Shown here one piece after another: positions 11,245 through 22,287 of a stretch of 64,000 nucleotides of DNA. A model generated the notes under the pieces. It had not been told where the DNA came from. It saw only the letters and a list, made by a program, of their open reading frames with translations, and ran no database searches. Origin of the DNA: Eukaryota sp. TZLM1-RC (taxonomy: Eukaryota; Metamonada: BaSk clade); NCBI GenBank assembly GCA_040285825.1, contig JAUPSS010000003.1, positions 1,426,001-1,490,000 of the forward strand, given 5' to 3'. Position numbers and translations under genes: made by a program. Numbering within the stretch: position 1 is the first letter of the stretch; every line of letters starts with the position of its first letter.

Positions 11245-13224
11245 TTAAAGTTGATCATTTTCATTACCACCATCCACCTCAACAGGATCCTCCTCAGATG
11301 AGAACAAATCATCACTTAATATGTCATAGTTATCGTCATTCTCAAGCCAAGTCATTAATGAATCAATAAAAACTTCAATCTGATCCTTGGCTACCTTTAT
11401 AATGGTACTATCCATAAACTCAAGGTTTAAGGCAAACCTGTCGACCATATTGGGATCAGCAGCAAACTCAGCAAAACATTGACCAATATAGTTCTTACTT
11501 AACGACAGATTTACTTTTCCAACTACTAAATGATGACTGGGATCAACTTCAGGAGAATAGATTGACAAAATTAAAGGTAAATCATGATGATATTTCGAAT
11601 GTTTTGATAATTGAGTTATAGATACTTGAAGGAAATGTGCCAATAAACTAGCTGCATAATGAGAGGAAAGTTCTGGAGGAGCATTGTTTAATTTGACATC
11701 ATAGAATAAATTATTATGTCTCAACATTTTCTCGGCCAGGATAGTACGGGCCGTCTTGCTGACCAACGAATTCAAAGCACACACACAGTCAACAAATGCA
11801 GTAAATCTTTTCTCGTTGGGCACAGTGAGTAATTCCAAAGCTGTTGAAGGGACAGATTTAGAATAAGATAGAGATTTAATTAATTCACTTATTGTTGAAT
11901 TATATTTGATATTTCTAGGTTCAGGAGACATCAAAACAAAAGCCAAAACACTTGCAACATCTTTAGCTGATATTCCTATTCGACCAGGGCGTTTTATAAA
12001 AAATGAAGAAGTTTTAAAATCGGGCAAATTAAATAAGTTTTGAGAATCTTGCCAACAATTTTCAAGGTTATCCTTTGATAAATTACTCATATGCTGAAAC
12101 AAAAGCTTGCTGTCCCTGACACTAACTCCAATCCTAGCCAATACCCTGGCAAAGAACGTCCTACCACTATCCTTATGTAAAGCAAACTTTGCTGAAAATG
12201 TTGGAGTATTTTCAATGGAAGTTTGTAAAGAACAAAACCTGTACAAATTAAAACAAAAATCAGAATCTCTGGTCAATTGAATTAATGGCTCTGGGTTAAT
12301 TGTTCCATCTTCAACGGAGACTACATTCTGTTTAAGTGACTTTACTATATCATTTAAAGCCTTGGCAATCTCCTCCCAGTGTGAATAACTACATCTGTTT
12401 AGCACCTCATACTCAGCACATCCAACACAAGCAGCCCATGCTAGTCTGGTCAAGTTCTCCCTATCAATAGAAAGTAATTGATCATAAATTAATAGTGAAG
12501 AAGGATCACCAAAAGAGCATGGGAACTTTCTGTATTGGTCGGCCATCCCCTTACTGATACCTAGTCTCTTGTGGGAGAGAATCCCAATTTCCAGCATTTC
12601 TTCATCCCCATCCTCAGTACGTACCTTTTTATATGGTGGTTCTGCTTGAGAAGACTGAGAAAGACTTCCTTCAATGTCATTATTAAAGTTAAAATCATCA
12701 GCTTCAACTTGGTAGCTTTCTTCTGTCTCACTATCAGAATTCACCACTTCTTCATCTTCATCTTGGTCCTGAGCTTTGCGGATAAGGTTGATGGCAGTAT
12801 TGGCAAAGTCATCAACAATGATAATTTGCCGACTTTCATGAGCGTTGATTAGGGAAACCGGTCGTTGAGAGTCAAAAATAAAAAACTTGACACGTGGATG
12901 TGGTTTAAAGAGAGAACGAAGACGGAGATCAGCACCACAGTTAATAAGAAAAACAGTTGTGACATCCATTGAATCTGCAACATGGTGTTGATATGCAAGA
13001 CAAAGTTCAGAAACAGTGGAAACAAAGACAGCTGTGTAGTGAAGATGGTCACTATGAAGAGTGTGCTATGGTTAGAACAACAGTGAACAAACAGTCAGAA
13101 TATAGAAGGAACATAAGGAATCGACACCTGGACCAACAAAAACTATTGTAGAGAGTTTATCAGGATGTGACTGTGCTTTGATATCTACATAAACACGACT
13201 GAATTCATGAGTTTGGATGATCAT
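11245..13224 (-). CDS. CDC45: Cdc45, replicative helicase (CMG) subunit
   Basis: Joined coding sequence complement(13093..13224) plus complement(11245..13065), 650 residues. The ATG at 13224 is preceded by an in-frame TAA. Exon 1 contains FVGPGVDSLCSFYILT, matching the DVDALCACKIL block. After a 27-nt intron the protein continues HTLHSDHLHYTAVFVST and then FLINCGADLRLRSLF and FFIFDSQRPVSLIN, the DHH-like core of Cdc45. An acidic patch at about residues 155-180 (DEDEEVVNSDSETEES) is typical of the family. Later blocks (FARVLARIGVSVRDSKLLFQ; AKDVASVLAFVLMSPEP) also match. Cdc45 joins MCM2-7 and GINS in the CMG helicase. Reading from the internal ATG at 12969 would lose 76-odd conserved residues. 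Confidence 0.95.
13066..13092 (-). other. 27-nt spliceosomal intron in CDC45
   Basis: On the minus strand it begins GTTTGT and ends TTCTAACCATAG, with a perfect branch-point-like TTCTAAC seven bases from the 3' end. Removal joins the conserved blocks YILT and HTLHSDHLHY in phase 0. Retention gives a TAA within nine codons. Confidence 0.92.
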
Positions 13225-13362
13225 TGAGATAAGAAGCAGATGTTAATAAGAGAGGATAAGCTAGACGTATGGAGATAGAGTCAGGGTGGAGCTTGGAAGA
13301 ATCGTGTACTTCAACTGGATGAGGATGTTTCTTCATTCTTTCAAGTTTCACATTTCTAAATA
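13225..13362. promoter_or_regulatory. Shared divergent promoter region CDC45 / glycosyltransferase
   Basis: Only 138 bases separate the two divergent ATG codons (13224 minus, 13363 plus). Both genes must therefore be driven from here. No specific promoter motif was identified. Confidence 0.5.
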
Positions 13363-14391
13363 ATGGGTCGAACCCGTCCCATCAATAAGACTCTGGCTAT
13401 TTTCGCTGGTGTTTTTGTTTATGGTTCTGCTCTTATGCTTGTTTGGGGATTCTTAGCCTCACCTTCCACCAATGTAGTCAGAAACGCCTATGGAAAGTAC
13501 TTCGTTGACGGTACTCCTATAGTCAATTTTGAACAATGCGCCGAGGAAGCTAAAAAAGAACCCACCGACCCTGTGATTCAAACGTTCCGACATGATATCC
13601 CTGACATTGATAAAGTTTTAGAAAGCAATGCTATAAACGGGAACGACATTCATCTACTTGTAACAAACTCTGGTTTTGCTCAAATGACATCGAACTTTCT
13701 GTGCTGGACGGACCGCTTAGGCCTCGACAACCTTGTTCTCGCTACAACCGACCAGAAAGCCGCCGAGTTCTTTGGAACCGTCAAGAACAGACCTGTTATA
13801 TTTGACCCTCTTCGCACCTTTTCTACGGACACCCACAAGTTTGGAACTGAGGGACACAGAACTGTTGCTTCTTCAAAGATGTTTTATGTATACGAAATAC
13901 TACGCCGTGGGTACAATGTTTTTCTTTCAGATGTTGACATTATTCCTTTTGAAAAGGATGTTTTCCAATACGTCAAGCAGAATCACCCATGTGACCTTGC
14001 CATTCAGTCTGATTCCCCGCCTCCTTATAGTTCTAAAATCAAGTTAAACACTGGCTTCTTTTATATTCGGAGTAATCCTCGTACCATACGGTTTTTAGAA
14101 AAGGTTTTGTCATATAGGCTTGCTAATCCAGATCAGCATGAACAAGAGGCTCTGAATAACGTTCTAGCGAAGGACGAACGATGTATATCTACTTGTGTGT
14201 TGGATCGTTATCTGTATCCTAATGGACATATGTTCTTCACTTATAAGTTAGTTGAAAAGGCACAGGTCAAGCCAAAGATGGTTCATGTGAATTATTATGA
14301 ATATGATTCAAAAGTAGCTTTATTAAAACATCATAAATGGTGGATTTTAGATCCAAAAGAGGAAGGTAAATGTGTAAATCTTTTTAAATAA
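13363..14391 (+). CDS. Type II membrane glycosyltransferase (nucleotide-diphospho-sugar transferase type)
   Basis: A complete 342-residue ORF with a short cytosolic tail, a signal anchor at about residues 11-32 (LAIFAGVFVYGSALMLVWGF) and a lumenal catalytic domain. The block GYNVFLSDVDIIPF (about residues 180-195) contains the DVD triad expected of metal-dependent, nucleotide-sugar-using enzymes. It is followed by NTGFFYIRSNPRTIRFLEKV, typical of the Nucleotid_trans (GT77-like) family. HEQEALNNVL and later VHVNYYEYDSK also fit. It is probably a Golgi or ER enzyme adding sugar to protein or glycan; the donor and acceptor cannot be read from sequence. It is transcribed divergently from CDC45. 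Confidence 0.85.
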   Translation: MGRTRPINKTLAIFAGVFVYGSALMLVWGFLASPSTNVVRNAYGKYFVDGTPIVNFEQCAEEAKKEPTDPVIQTFRHDIPDIDKVLESNAINGNDIHLLVTNSGFAQMTSNFLCWTDRLGLDNLVLATTDQKAAEFFGTVKNRPVIFDPLRTFSTDTHKFGTEGHRTVASSKMFYVYEILRRGYNVFLSDVDIIPFEKDVFQYVKQNHPCDLAIQSDSPPPYSSKIKLNTGFFYIRSNPRTIRFLEKVLSYRLANPDQHEQEALNNVLAKDERCISTCVLDRYLYPNGHMFFTYKLVEKAQVKPKMVHVNYYEYDSKVALLKHHKWWILDPKEEGKCVNLFK

Positions 14392-14589
14392 ATTGTGGTT
14401 CATTTTTCTGTGGATTAATTCCCCAATTTAGATGTTAAACGCTACGTTATTCTACTATGATTCACACACAATAAACTCCTACACAAAATTCTTCTTCTTG
14501 CTCTAGTGGTTATGGGTTTGAAGTATGACATGCTTCTCAACCCTGAAACCGATATACGTACTCTCAAGAACCATGCAACCGAAGATACT

Positions 14590-14870
14590 CAATAAGATGG
14601 ACCAATAGGAGATGTCAAAATTCTCAACAAATCTATTGCTCCTTGAACTATAGGAGAAGGACTTATAAAGAAAACATCATCCATATATGCTACAATTGCC
14701 TTTTCTAGTTAGAGTCTTGAATTGATGTTGTCAAATTTAGATGTTTTGGTTGCATCAGATCCTTTTGATTTTTCCACAAGAGCAATATTTGCCAATAGCT
14801 GCATTTCATTGATGGATGAAATGATTACTCATTCTAAAGTCCAAAAAGAAGATTATCTGTAAAGAGTTAG
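14590..14870 (-). pseudogene. Reverse transcriptase fragment (YMDD), minus strand, with adjacent broken ORF
   Basis: The minus-strand translation of about 14605-14710 reads KAIVAYMDDVFFISPSP, the catalytic A/YxDD block of a reverse transcriptase, followed by a helix-like QGAIDLLRILTS. On the plus strand, 14716-14862 encodes a coherent frame (ELMLSNLDVLVASDPFDF) that I do not recognise. Both are short and broken. They are probably the outermost remains of the retroelement cluster that continues to 21 kb. Confidence 0.5.
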
Positions 14871-15059
14871 CAATTCAAGCGCTTAGTGGCTGCATCTTTT
14901 CTGCTAGAGAATGTAGTATATGGTTTTCTGATGGAATAGAATGATAGATACACCGTGTGCGGTGGCTTAAAAGTGTTGCAAGCTCAGTATTTCACCTTGA
15001 TTGTTAATAGAAAAATTGTTGTTTATTGATCAAACGTATTTTGTATACTGAAAATTAAA

Positions 15060-15783
15060 TATATTTTTCGTTGAGTGATATCAATAATTCTTTTTATTTA
15101 ATTATTTTTTTTTGAAACGCAAACAAAACAACTAAACAAAAAACTAGAACTCAATATCCTCAATACACGCATAAACATCATCAAACCTCTTCATTGCGCT
15201 ATTCTCATACTCTATTCCTAACTGTAACAGTGCTTTGGTCATCATTTGGGCAATTGCCGTAAGAATACTGAAAACAATTCTATTGAGCCAAAAATTGACA
15301 TTCAATTCTTTTCCCGCTCTTTCTTTTATTAAACTTCTGAAACCTTCGACAAATTTAATTCCAGATATTCCAATGTTAGCAAAAAAAGAAATAGCAAATG
15401 GAACCAGCTGATATTTGACATGATCGATCAACACGTCCTAGCTGAGATAAGAGCTCATAGTTATTTTTGATTTTGCTTTTTTCAGCAAAGCAGAGCGAAA
15501 TTTCATTCTTATTGGCAACATCCATTGCTAAATCCTTACAAACATCAACAGTGACAACATTAACAATTTCTATCACAACATCAGACAATGGTGTAATAAA
15601 ATCAGCACGGCGTTTCCCATAAGTATTATCATCTTCATTTTCAGGTGACAACTTACGCACAAGAGGTTCAACAAAACCTTCAATGTGGTGGCTTTTGCAT
15701 ATAGCATATAGTTAGTCTCTAACAGCATCGTGAACAACTGAGCGATATGTAATATTAAATTTACAATTGAATCAATGATTCAG
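15060..15783 (-). mobile_element. LINE family B copy 1, C-terminal part (endonuclease and 3' end)
   Basis: On the minus strand the frames 15660-15376 and 15434-15144 give FNCKFNITY, VHDAVRD, LSPENEDDNTYGKRRADFI, VVIEIVNVVTVDVCKDLA and a C-terminal block (FVEGFRSLIKERAGKELN; RIVFSILTAI). KRRADFI...VNVVTV is the restriction-like endonuclease core of early non-LTR elements. The same blocks occur in the + copy at 18363-20990. This piece is the distal half of one element whose proximal half is at 17753-18295; LINE-A copy 2 lies between them. Confidence 0.78.
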
Positions 15784-17752
15784 ATTGATCAGCATGCATT
15801 CAATTCACTCAGTCGTTGCAGTATTCATGGTGCTTTGTTGCAATATATTTGTTGCCGGAATTAATACCGTATTTCCAATCAACATATAGCACAAATTCTA
15901 ATTTACATTTTGGTAATTGCATTTTGAGTTCATCAAGTGGTGTAAAGCAAGGAGATCCGTTAAGACATCTTTTGTTTTGTTTGGCCATTCATACTACTTT
16001 ATTACAAATTCAAAAGATGTTTCCTTTGCTGAAAATGATTGCATATATGGATGATGTTGTTCTTATAGGTGATTTAAATATTGTGAAAAAAGCAACTGTA
16101 TGTTTTAAAGAATTATTTACCAAAATTGGTCTCCGACTTAATTTACTCAAATATGTTTTGTTATCGAATTCCCCAGTTTCTACAATAGTTGATGGTATTG
16201 AAATTCAAGCCAAATTATATTCAATTGATGCTATTCGTCATTTGGGTTCGTTTTTAGGAAATAATGATGAAATTGCCAAAAAATTGTTTGAAAAGTTCAA
16301 TTTCTGACAAAATTGACCGAATGATGAATTTAGATATAAAAAAACACAACAAATTTACCATTATAAGACTGTGTTTTAGTTACAACTTCAATCATATATT
16401 TCGATCTAAAAATCCTCTCGTCACTAGACCTTTGGCTCAGAATTGTAATGAGTTACGTGCAAAAGTTCTGTCTCAATTACTGGGATGTAAAATGTTTCAA
16501 ATTCCAGATCATGCTTACCTTAGTCCACATTATGGCGGTTTAGGGTGGACGAAGGCTTCTATTCTTACCTCGTGTGCTTTTGTTGGTGGATGCAGAAATG
16601 CAATCTTTGAGTTTTCCGAAAGATTTGCAGATTGGGAAGATTTATTGATGACAACGCAAAGTTCCACTGTTTTTGCATTAAATGAAGAAATTTAAAAAAT
16701 TGATGTAGAAAAATGGGGTCGATGTTTTCCCCAATCATTCAATGGCAATATTCCAGAAAAAAATGTGTTAAATTTGAAGTACACTCTTCGAACATTAAAG
16801 AAACGATTGACTGGAATGTATGAAAAAGATCTTTATAATAATATATGCAGCTCGGCTGTTTTAAATCAAGATCTTCACTCATTGTTATTGGAAAAGGGTG
16901 TTTGTGAAAACAAGTCGTCAGATTCTTCACTTTTTGTAACTATTGTACCACGAAGATTTGGATTGTGTGCCACTAATGAAGCATTTGTAACAAAAATGAG
17001 ATTATATTTGAACATCCCCATTAATCAATTATTATCAAAAGAAAAATGTATTTGTTCGAATTTCCCTCAACTCACTTTGCACCATGCTCTGAATTGTTCT
17101 AAATTGATAACTTATCGTTCTTCATTACATGATGCTTTTAGAGACACTGTTTTTAATATGGCACAAACTGCAAGAATATCATGTATCAAAGAGCCTCTGC
17201 TGAACGAAACACTGTCTCTGAATAATTTTGGTTCTGATGATAGAGGTGATGTATACTGTGATTGGAATGATAATTCTGAAGCTATTGTTAACTTTGTCTC
17301 ATGTACTGTTGCACCCCCCAAATGATACTTTGGTTCACAGAAGAAAACCCAATCCTGTGAGTGCTCTTGATTTTAAAGCAAAAGAAAAACATAGAAAATA
17401 TGATGAAGATATTGAAGAGGCTAATGTCGATAGGATTACACAGCTGGTTTTTATTGTTTTCCCATTTTCGATAAATGGAGGATTATCAGATGAAGCAGAA
17501 ACTTTTTTGAATAACTTCCAAAAAATGGTCCAAGAAAAAACAATGAAAAGATTTGACATTTTTTATGACGTTTTCGGATTCAATTTGCCATTACAAATAG
17601 ATTACCTCGGTTTTCCAATCAAATAAGAGAAGTTTTAGCTAGACAGCAAGCAGATCAAGATTTTGCAGAGAAAATCTTGGTTCAATGATAGTCGTCCCTT
17701 TAGTGATGAATTAATTTAATTAAGTGTGCTTGTTCAATAAACATTGAATTGA
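15784..17752 (+). mobile_element. LINE family A copy 2: 5'-truncated RT plus endonuclease, inserted in LINE-B
   Basis: It starts inside the reverse transcriptase domain, as expected for target-primed, 5'-truncated copies. Frame 15816-16307 carries SGVKQGDPLRHLLFCLAIH and MIAYMDDVVLIGD (catalytic YMDD), then GLRLNLLK. Frames 16264-16695 and 16765-17325 carry the thumb and connection, with YGGLGWTKASILTSCAFVGG. CxC..H..C-like spacing follows (CICSNFPQLTLHHALNC), then the endonuclease-type block DDRGDVYCDW...IVNFVSC. Two frameshifts and one stop make it non-functional. Its 3' end has TTCAATAAACATT, like the LINE-A end before SF3B3. Confidence 0.82.
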
Positions 17753-18295
17753 CGATTTGACCACAACGACAAATCAAATCATTTGGCATACTACATGGCC
17801 ACAGAAAACACCTCATCCTTAGGGCAGTTGTCCATTGATGATCATTCAACAATATACCATAGACATTTAAAATTTGGGAAATGAGACAGCTTGAGCTACT
17901 TTCCTTAAGATCAATTCAAAAGTGAGCAAAGACGGGATCTTTTTCCTTAGCCAAGAAGAACCAATTTCGAGCAAATTATCCAAAAATTTGGTTCTTAATT
18001 CGTTGAAAATTCTGCAAAATTCAAGAGAAATTGATGCTGTGGTTGAACGCAGGATATCAGTAAATTTACCTCATTAAAAAATTCTGAGAAAGAAGAATTT
18101 GAAATGTTTCTCTATGTTTAAATCTAAAAGAACAGCAAGTTCCTGTTCAAAATTTGGTAAAAATTTGATTTATAGGTTTTGAATAAAATTAAATTTTAAA
18201 AAAAAATTTGGTAAAAGAGATGAAAGTTGATTTCGAATTTCATCAAAATTTTCTAGATGACAACCTGAATCTAAATCCTGATTCATAATTGCTAT
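17753..18295 (-). mobile_element. LINE family B copy 1, proximal part
   Basis: The minus strand reads RMRCFLWPCSMPNDLICRCG at the 17753 end, identical in spacing to RMRCFLWPCSVPNDLICRCG in the + copy. Upstream of it come blocks like EKDPVFAHF, SLEFCRIFNELRTKFL and NIEKHFKFFFLRI. It stops within the CxC zinc finger exactly where LINE-A begins, and the remainder (NH.FNCKFN) resumes at 15783. It is degenerate, with stops and frameshifts. Confidence 0.75.
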
Positions 18296-18362
18296 TAGTC
18301 AACCCTCTCATATTTCACTTTCTGTCACGGCGTCAAAGTCGTACTGTTTCTCTGTCAAAACG

Positions 18363-20990
18363 ATGCCATTGGCTGATAGTGACTCTGATACTGATTGGAA
18401 CGCCCGAGTAAAGATTCTACCAGTCAGACCAAGCTCATCTTCTTTACTTCTCCACTGTCCCCGCAATACAAGCTATACTCGAAATTCATCTCAAAAAAAT
18501 TTCAATTCAAAAACTGATCATTGCACCAGAACAAACACACAAAAACCACAATTACGTTCCTTACGTTCTGTTGCGCGTTCCATCAACAACTCCGTTTCTC
18601 AAAATTTGTTTGCTCCAGCTGAAATTGGAAAAAGTCAAAAATCTATTTCTACTTTTAACTCACCAATTGACACAATAAAAATAACTGAAAAAAATAAAAC
18701 CATTACCATTAAAAACTGGAAAAGTTCATTCTCTGATGTGTGGTAAATGTCGTCAACCGGGACATAACGTTAAAACATGTCCCTAAATAAAACAAGAACA
18801 ATTAAAAGCTCGTGCTACATCTGCTGATTTGAAACAATCCCTCTCTTCGTTACCCATAAATGATGATAATGCTGATCAAGAAATACCAGCAATAGTACCA
18901 CCAATAGTAAATTTATCCATTGATTCTCCGAATAATGAGTGTATATTTTGTACCAAAAATTTGGGCATTAATTCTTCTGGCCGACCATTACGTTTTTGCG
19001 AATCATGTAAAGCTGTTGATTCCTTGAGGCCTCCAATACGTGTTCCATCACAGGTAAGTCCTCTTTCTTGCATCCCCTTTTCAATTAGTTTTCGAAAATT
19101 TACAACCAATTTAAAAAAAAGGCATATGGGATGTAACACCGCTATGGAAATTTTTTTGCTTAAAGATAAAAAATTATTGTCATCGAAATCAAAATTTCGT
19201 CTTTCAGTAATGAAGAAAGAAAAAATTGTTCGAAAATTAGCTGTAAAAGGGACGCTATGGTTCCACTAAGCAATGCCTGTTTTCCTCTGAACTTGCAGAA
19301 TGTAATGAAAACACTATTGCTCAACTAAAGAGTCTCCATCCTGTTGATAATTTCAAGTGCCCTAAACCTAATAATGTTAGTTATTGGGAGTTATTGGGAG
19401 CAAAATCCCTTCTATTTCTTTCTCTAAATATTTCCAAATGTTTATTGATTGGTAGAGAGCCTGCTGATCTCATTATTAATGGTCAAAGTGTTCCTTTTAT
19501 CAATTATTTTGAATCAGGATTTCGTTTTTGAGGTTGTTATTTAGGCAACTTTGATGAAATTCGAAATCAACTTTCCCTCTTGGATAATTTTGAAGAAGAA
19601 TTGATGGTTGTTTCAGATTTAAATATTGAAAAACATCTTAAATTTTTCTTCCTCAGAATTTGTTATTCAGGGAAATTTACTCATATTTTACGATCAACAT
19701 CACCATCTATTTCTCTCGAATTTTGCAGAATTTTTAATGAATTAAGAACAAAATTTTTGGCTAATTTGCTCGTTATTGATTCTTCTTTTTTACGTAGTCA
19801 TATTTTTTGTAGCACAGAATTGGGTGGCCTGGATTTTCACAAATCAAAATATTTGTGTAAAGCCGCATCCATCGGTGGAGGAAAAAATTTCGTTTTTGAA
19901 TTTTTGAAACGTTTTCCTGAAAACCAGCATTTAATAGAATGTTGTGTTAGTGACTATTTAGTGTCCTTGCAGAGTGAAATTGAATGCATCTCTCCTGACA
20001 TATGTTCCAAATGCTTTCCTGCTGATATTCAAGAAATTCCACCCAGGAGTTTGATTTCCTTGAAATTTGCATATGCTAAATTGCAGAAAAAGATATTAAA
20101 AGTTTTTGAACACTTGGATTTCACTGTTCGTCTTAGCTTGGCTAAAGAAAAGAATCCCGTTTTTGCAAACTTTTTAATTGACCTCAAAGATAGTAGCTCA
20201 AGTTGTCTTATTTCCCAGATTCCAAATGTATATCGTCTATTATTAAATGATCATCAATGGACAACTGCATTCAGGATGAGATGTTTTCTGTGGCCATGTA
20301 GTGTGCCAAATGATTTGATTTGTCGTTGTGGTCAGCTCATTAATCTGAATCATTTATTTAATTGCAAATTTAATATTACATATAGCTCAGTTGTTCACGA
20401 TGCTGTTAGAGACCAACTATACGCAATGTGCAAAAGTCATCACATCAAAGCTTTTGTTGAACCACTTGTGCGAAGGTTGTCATCTGAAAATGAAGATGAA
20501 AATACTTTTGGGAAACGCCGTGCTGATTTAATTATCCTGCGTCTGATCGTGTTATTAAAGTTGTTGATGTTGTTACTGTTGGTGTTTGTAAAGACTCAGC
20601 AATTGATTTTGCTAAAAGAGACGAAACAGCACTTTGCTTTGCTGAAAAGAGCAAAATCAAAAAGTACAATGAACCCTTATCGCAGCTAGGACGTATTGAG
20701 CATGTCAAGTATCAGTTGGTTCCATTTGCTGTTCCTCTTTTTGGTAACATTGGAATATCTGGCACTAAATTTCTTGAAGGATTCAGAAGTTTAATAAAAG
20801 AAAGAGCAGGAAAAGAATTGAACTTCAATTTCTGGCACAATAGAATTGTTTTTAGTATTCTTAAAGCAATTCCAGAAATGTTGACCAAAGCACTGTTACA
20901 ATTAGGAATAGAGTATGAAAATCGCGCGCTGAAAAGATTTGATGATGTTGATGCGTGTATTGAGGATATTGAGTTCTAGTTTTTTGTTTA
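18363..20990 (+). mobile_element. LINE family B copy 2: zinc-knuckle ORF, deleted RT, endonuclease, 3' end
   Basis: Frame 18363-18746 is a basic Ser/Thr/Asn-rich N-terminal region. The overlapping frame at about 18737-18785 gives MCGKCRQPGHNVKTCP, a CCHC zinc knuckle. Frame 18829-19269 has CIFCTKN...RFCESC. At about 19400 the sequence jumps from an N-terminal block to LNISKCLLIG, so the RT palm with YxDD is missing. Frame 19580-20689 contains SLEFCRIFNELRTKFLANLL, LICRCGQLINLNHLFNC and GKRRADLI, then a frameshift into 20716-20979 (FLEGFRSLIKERAGKELN). It ends in an A-rich tail after a TAG at 20979. It is an internally deleted, dead copy, but the most complete C-terminal half in the window. 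Confidence 0.82.
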
Positions 20991-21393
20991 ATTTTTTGTT
21001 AGCGTTGAAAATAAATTTCAATTTATAAAAAAATAATTGTAGATGAAAGGAACAGTTAGACCATCAATAACGAGTTCAGAAGGTCTCTACCAATTAATAA
21101 ACATTTGGAAATGTTTAATGAAAGACCAATGTCATAATAGCACTGTTGTAACAACTTTAGCAATTTTTCTCAATGAATCAATCGGAATAATTAGTGATTT
21201 CAGAAGACAAATAAAAAATAAAATTTTCCTTGTTAGATAGAAAAAGTTGTTTGTCTACACAATTGAACATCCTATTTCCTGAAAAAAAATTTCTGTAAGA
21301 TGTGAGACAAGAGGTCAGGGGACAAAATAAAAACAACTCAGTTACTGCTTTTGTTTCCACATTTTTTACCTCCCTTCATTACACCTTTCAAAA

Positions 21394-21756
21394 ATGGTTT
21401 ATGATGAAGACATGGAATATGCTCCCATCTCTCCTGTCGGTGATGAAGGACCCACTGAGCCAATGGAACCAGAGATAATAACAGAACCAGTATCAGTAGC
21501 TTCACAACCTTCTCAAGAGCGTGTTACCACTCCCTACCTTACTAAATATGAAAGAGCTCGTATATTAGGAGCTCGTGCACTGCAGATATCCCTTAATGCC
21601 CCTGTTTTGGTTGAAGTTGACAAGGAGACAGACCCACTGGAAATTGCGGAAAAGGAGCTGATTGCAAAGAAGATTCCATTCACCATAAGACGCTATTTGC
21701 CTGATGGGTCATATGAAGATTGGCATCTCAATGATCTAATCACTGAAACTTCCTAA
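21394..21756 (+). CDS. RPB6: RNA polymerases I, II and III shared subunit Rpb6 (ABC23)
   Basis: A complete 120-residue ORF. An acidic N-terminus ([17 protein letters not shown]) is followed from about residue 45 by the invariant Rpb6/omega fold: [36 protein letters not shown] and [12 protein letters not shown]. Length and order match human POLR2F (127 residues). Rpb6 stabilises the largest subunit in all three nuclear RNA polymerases and is the homologue of bacterial omega. It sits alone between the LINE-B cluster and the next gene; an AATAAA-like signal lies near 21868. Confidence 0.97.
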   Translation: MVYDEDMEYAPISPVGDEGPTEPMEPEIITEPVSVASQPSQERVTTPYLTKYERARILGARALQISLNAPVLVEVDKETDPLEIAEKELIAKKIPFTIRRYLPDGSYEDWHLNDLITETS

Positions 21757-22287
21757 GTTGACCATTTGGGGTTTGTTGCCTTTTTGTTTTTATATTTTTA
21801 GACTTGGTATTGATTCTATTCAGCTGAAAGGTGTTTGTTATTGCTTTTTGAGTTGTTAGGGGTATTTAATAAAGAATTTTGGTTGTATTTTGGCAATATT
21901 ACAGATTTATTGGCATTTGTTCTGATCAATGTTCTTGAAGTCAGAGAAAGCAGTATTGACAACTTTCAATCCAACGCAAATTTTGGGCAGGGTTGTTATT
22001 GGTGGTTAGATTTGAGTACTATCATAAAGAGTTATCCTTGAAATATAATTGCCTCTATAGTGTTCATGGACAGAACTAGACGCAACAGATTCAATTATAA
22101 GTACTTATTAATTCAAAATATGCTTTATTTATTTAGTTCAAGGAAGACAATGAGCATACGGCTCTTCCAGCAATGAGGTGTGAATGAGGGCGATATATTG
22201 GCTGGTTTTTTCAATATCTGTTTCTCATATCTAAAGTTGCTGTCTTATCATCTTCGGCTTCACTGATTAACTCCACACCTTCGTACC
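21757..22287. other. Intergenic, no gene seen
   Basis: About 530 bases between RPB6 and the next + strand ORF. One 68-codon frame at 21835-22041 has no recognisable sequence and overlaps the likely RPB6 polyadenylation site, so I treat it as chance. Confidence 0.45.

Noticed and set aside
10266-13224. Assignment to Microsporidia from short introns
   Set aside because: Microsporidia have short introns, but AQR, a full-length SF3B3 and this range of LINE, Fanzor and hAT elements do not fit that group well. I leave the lineage open.
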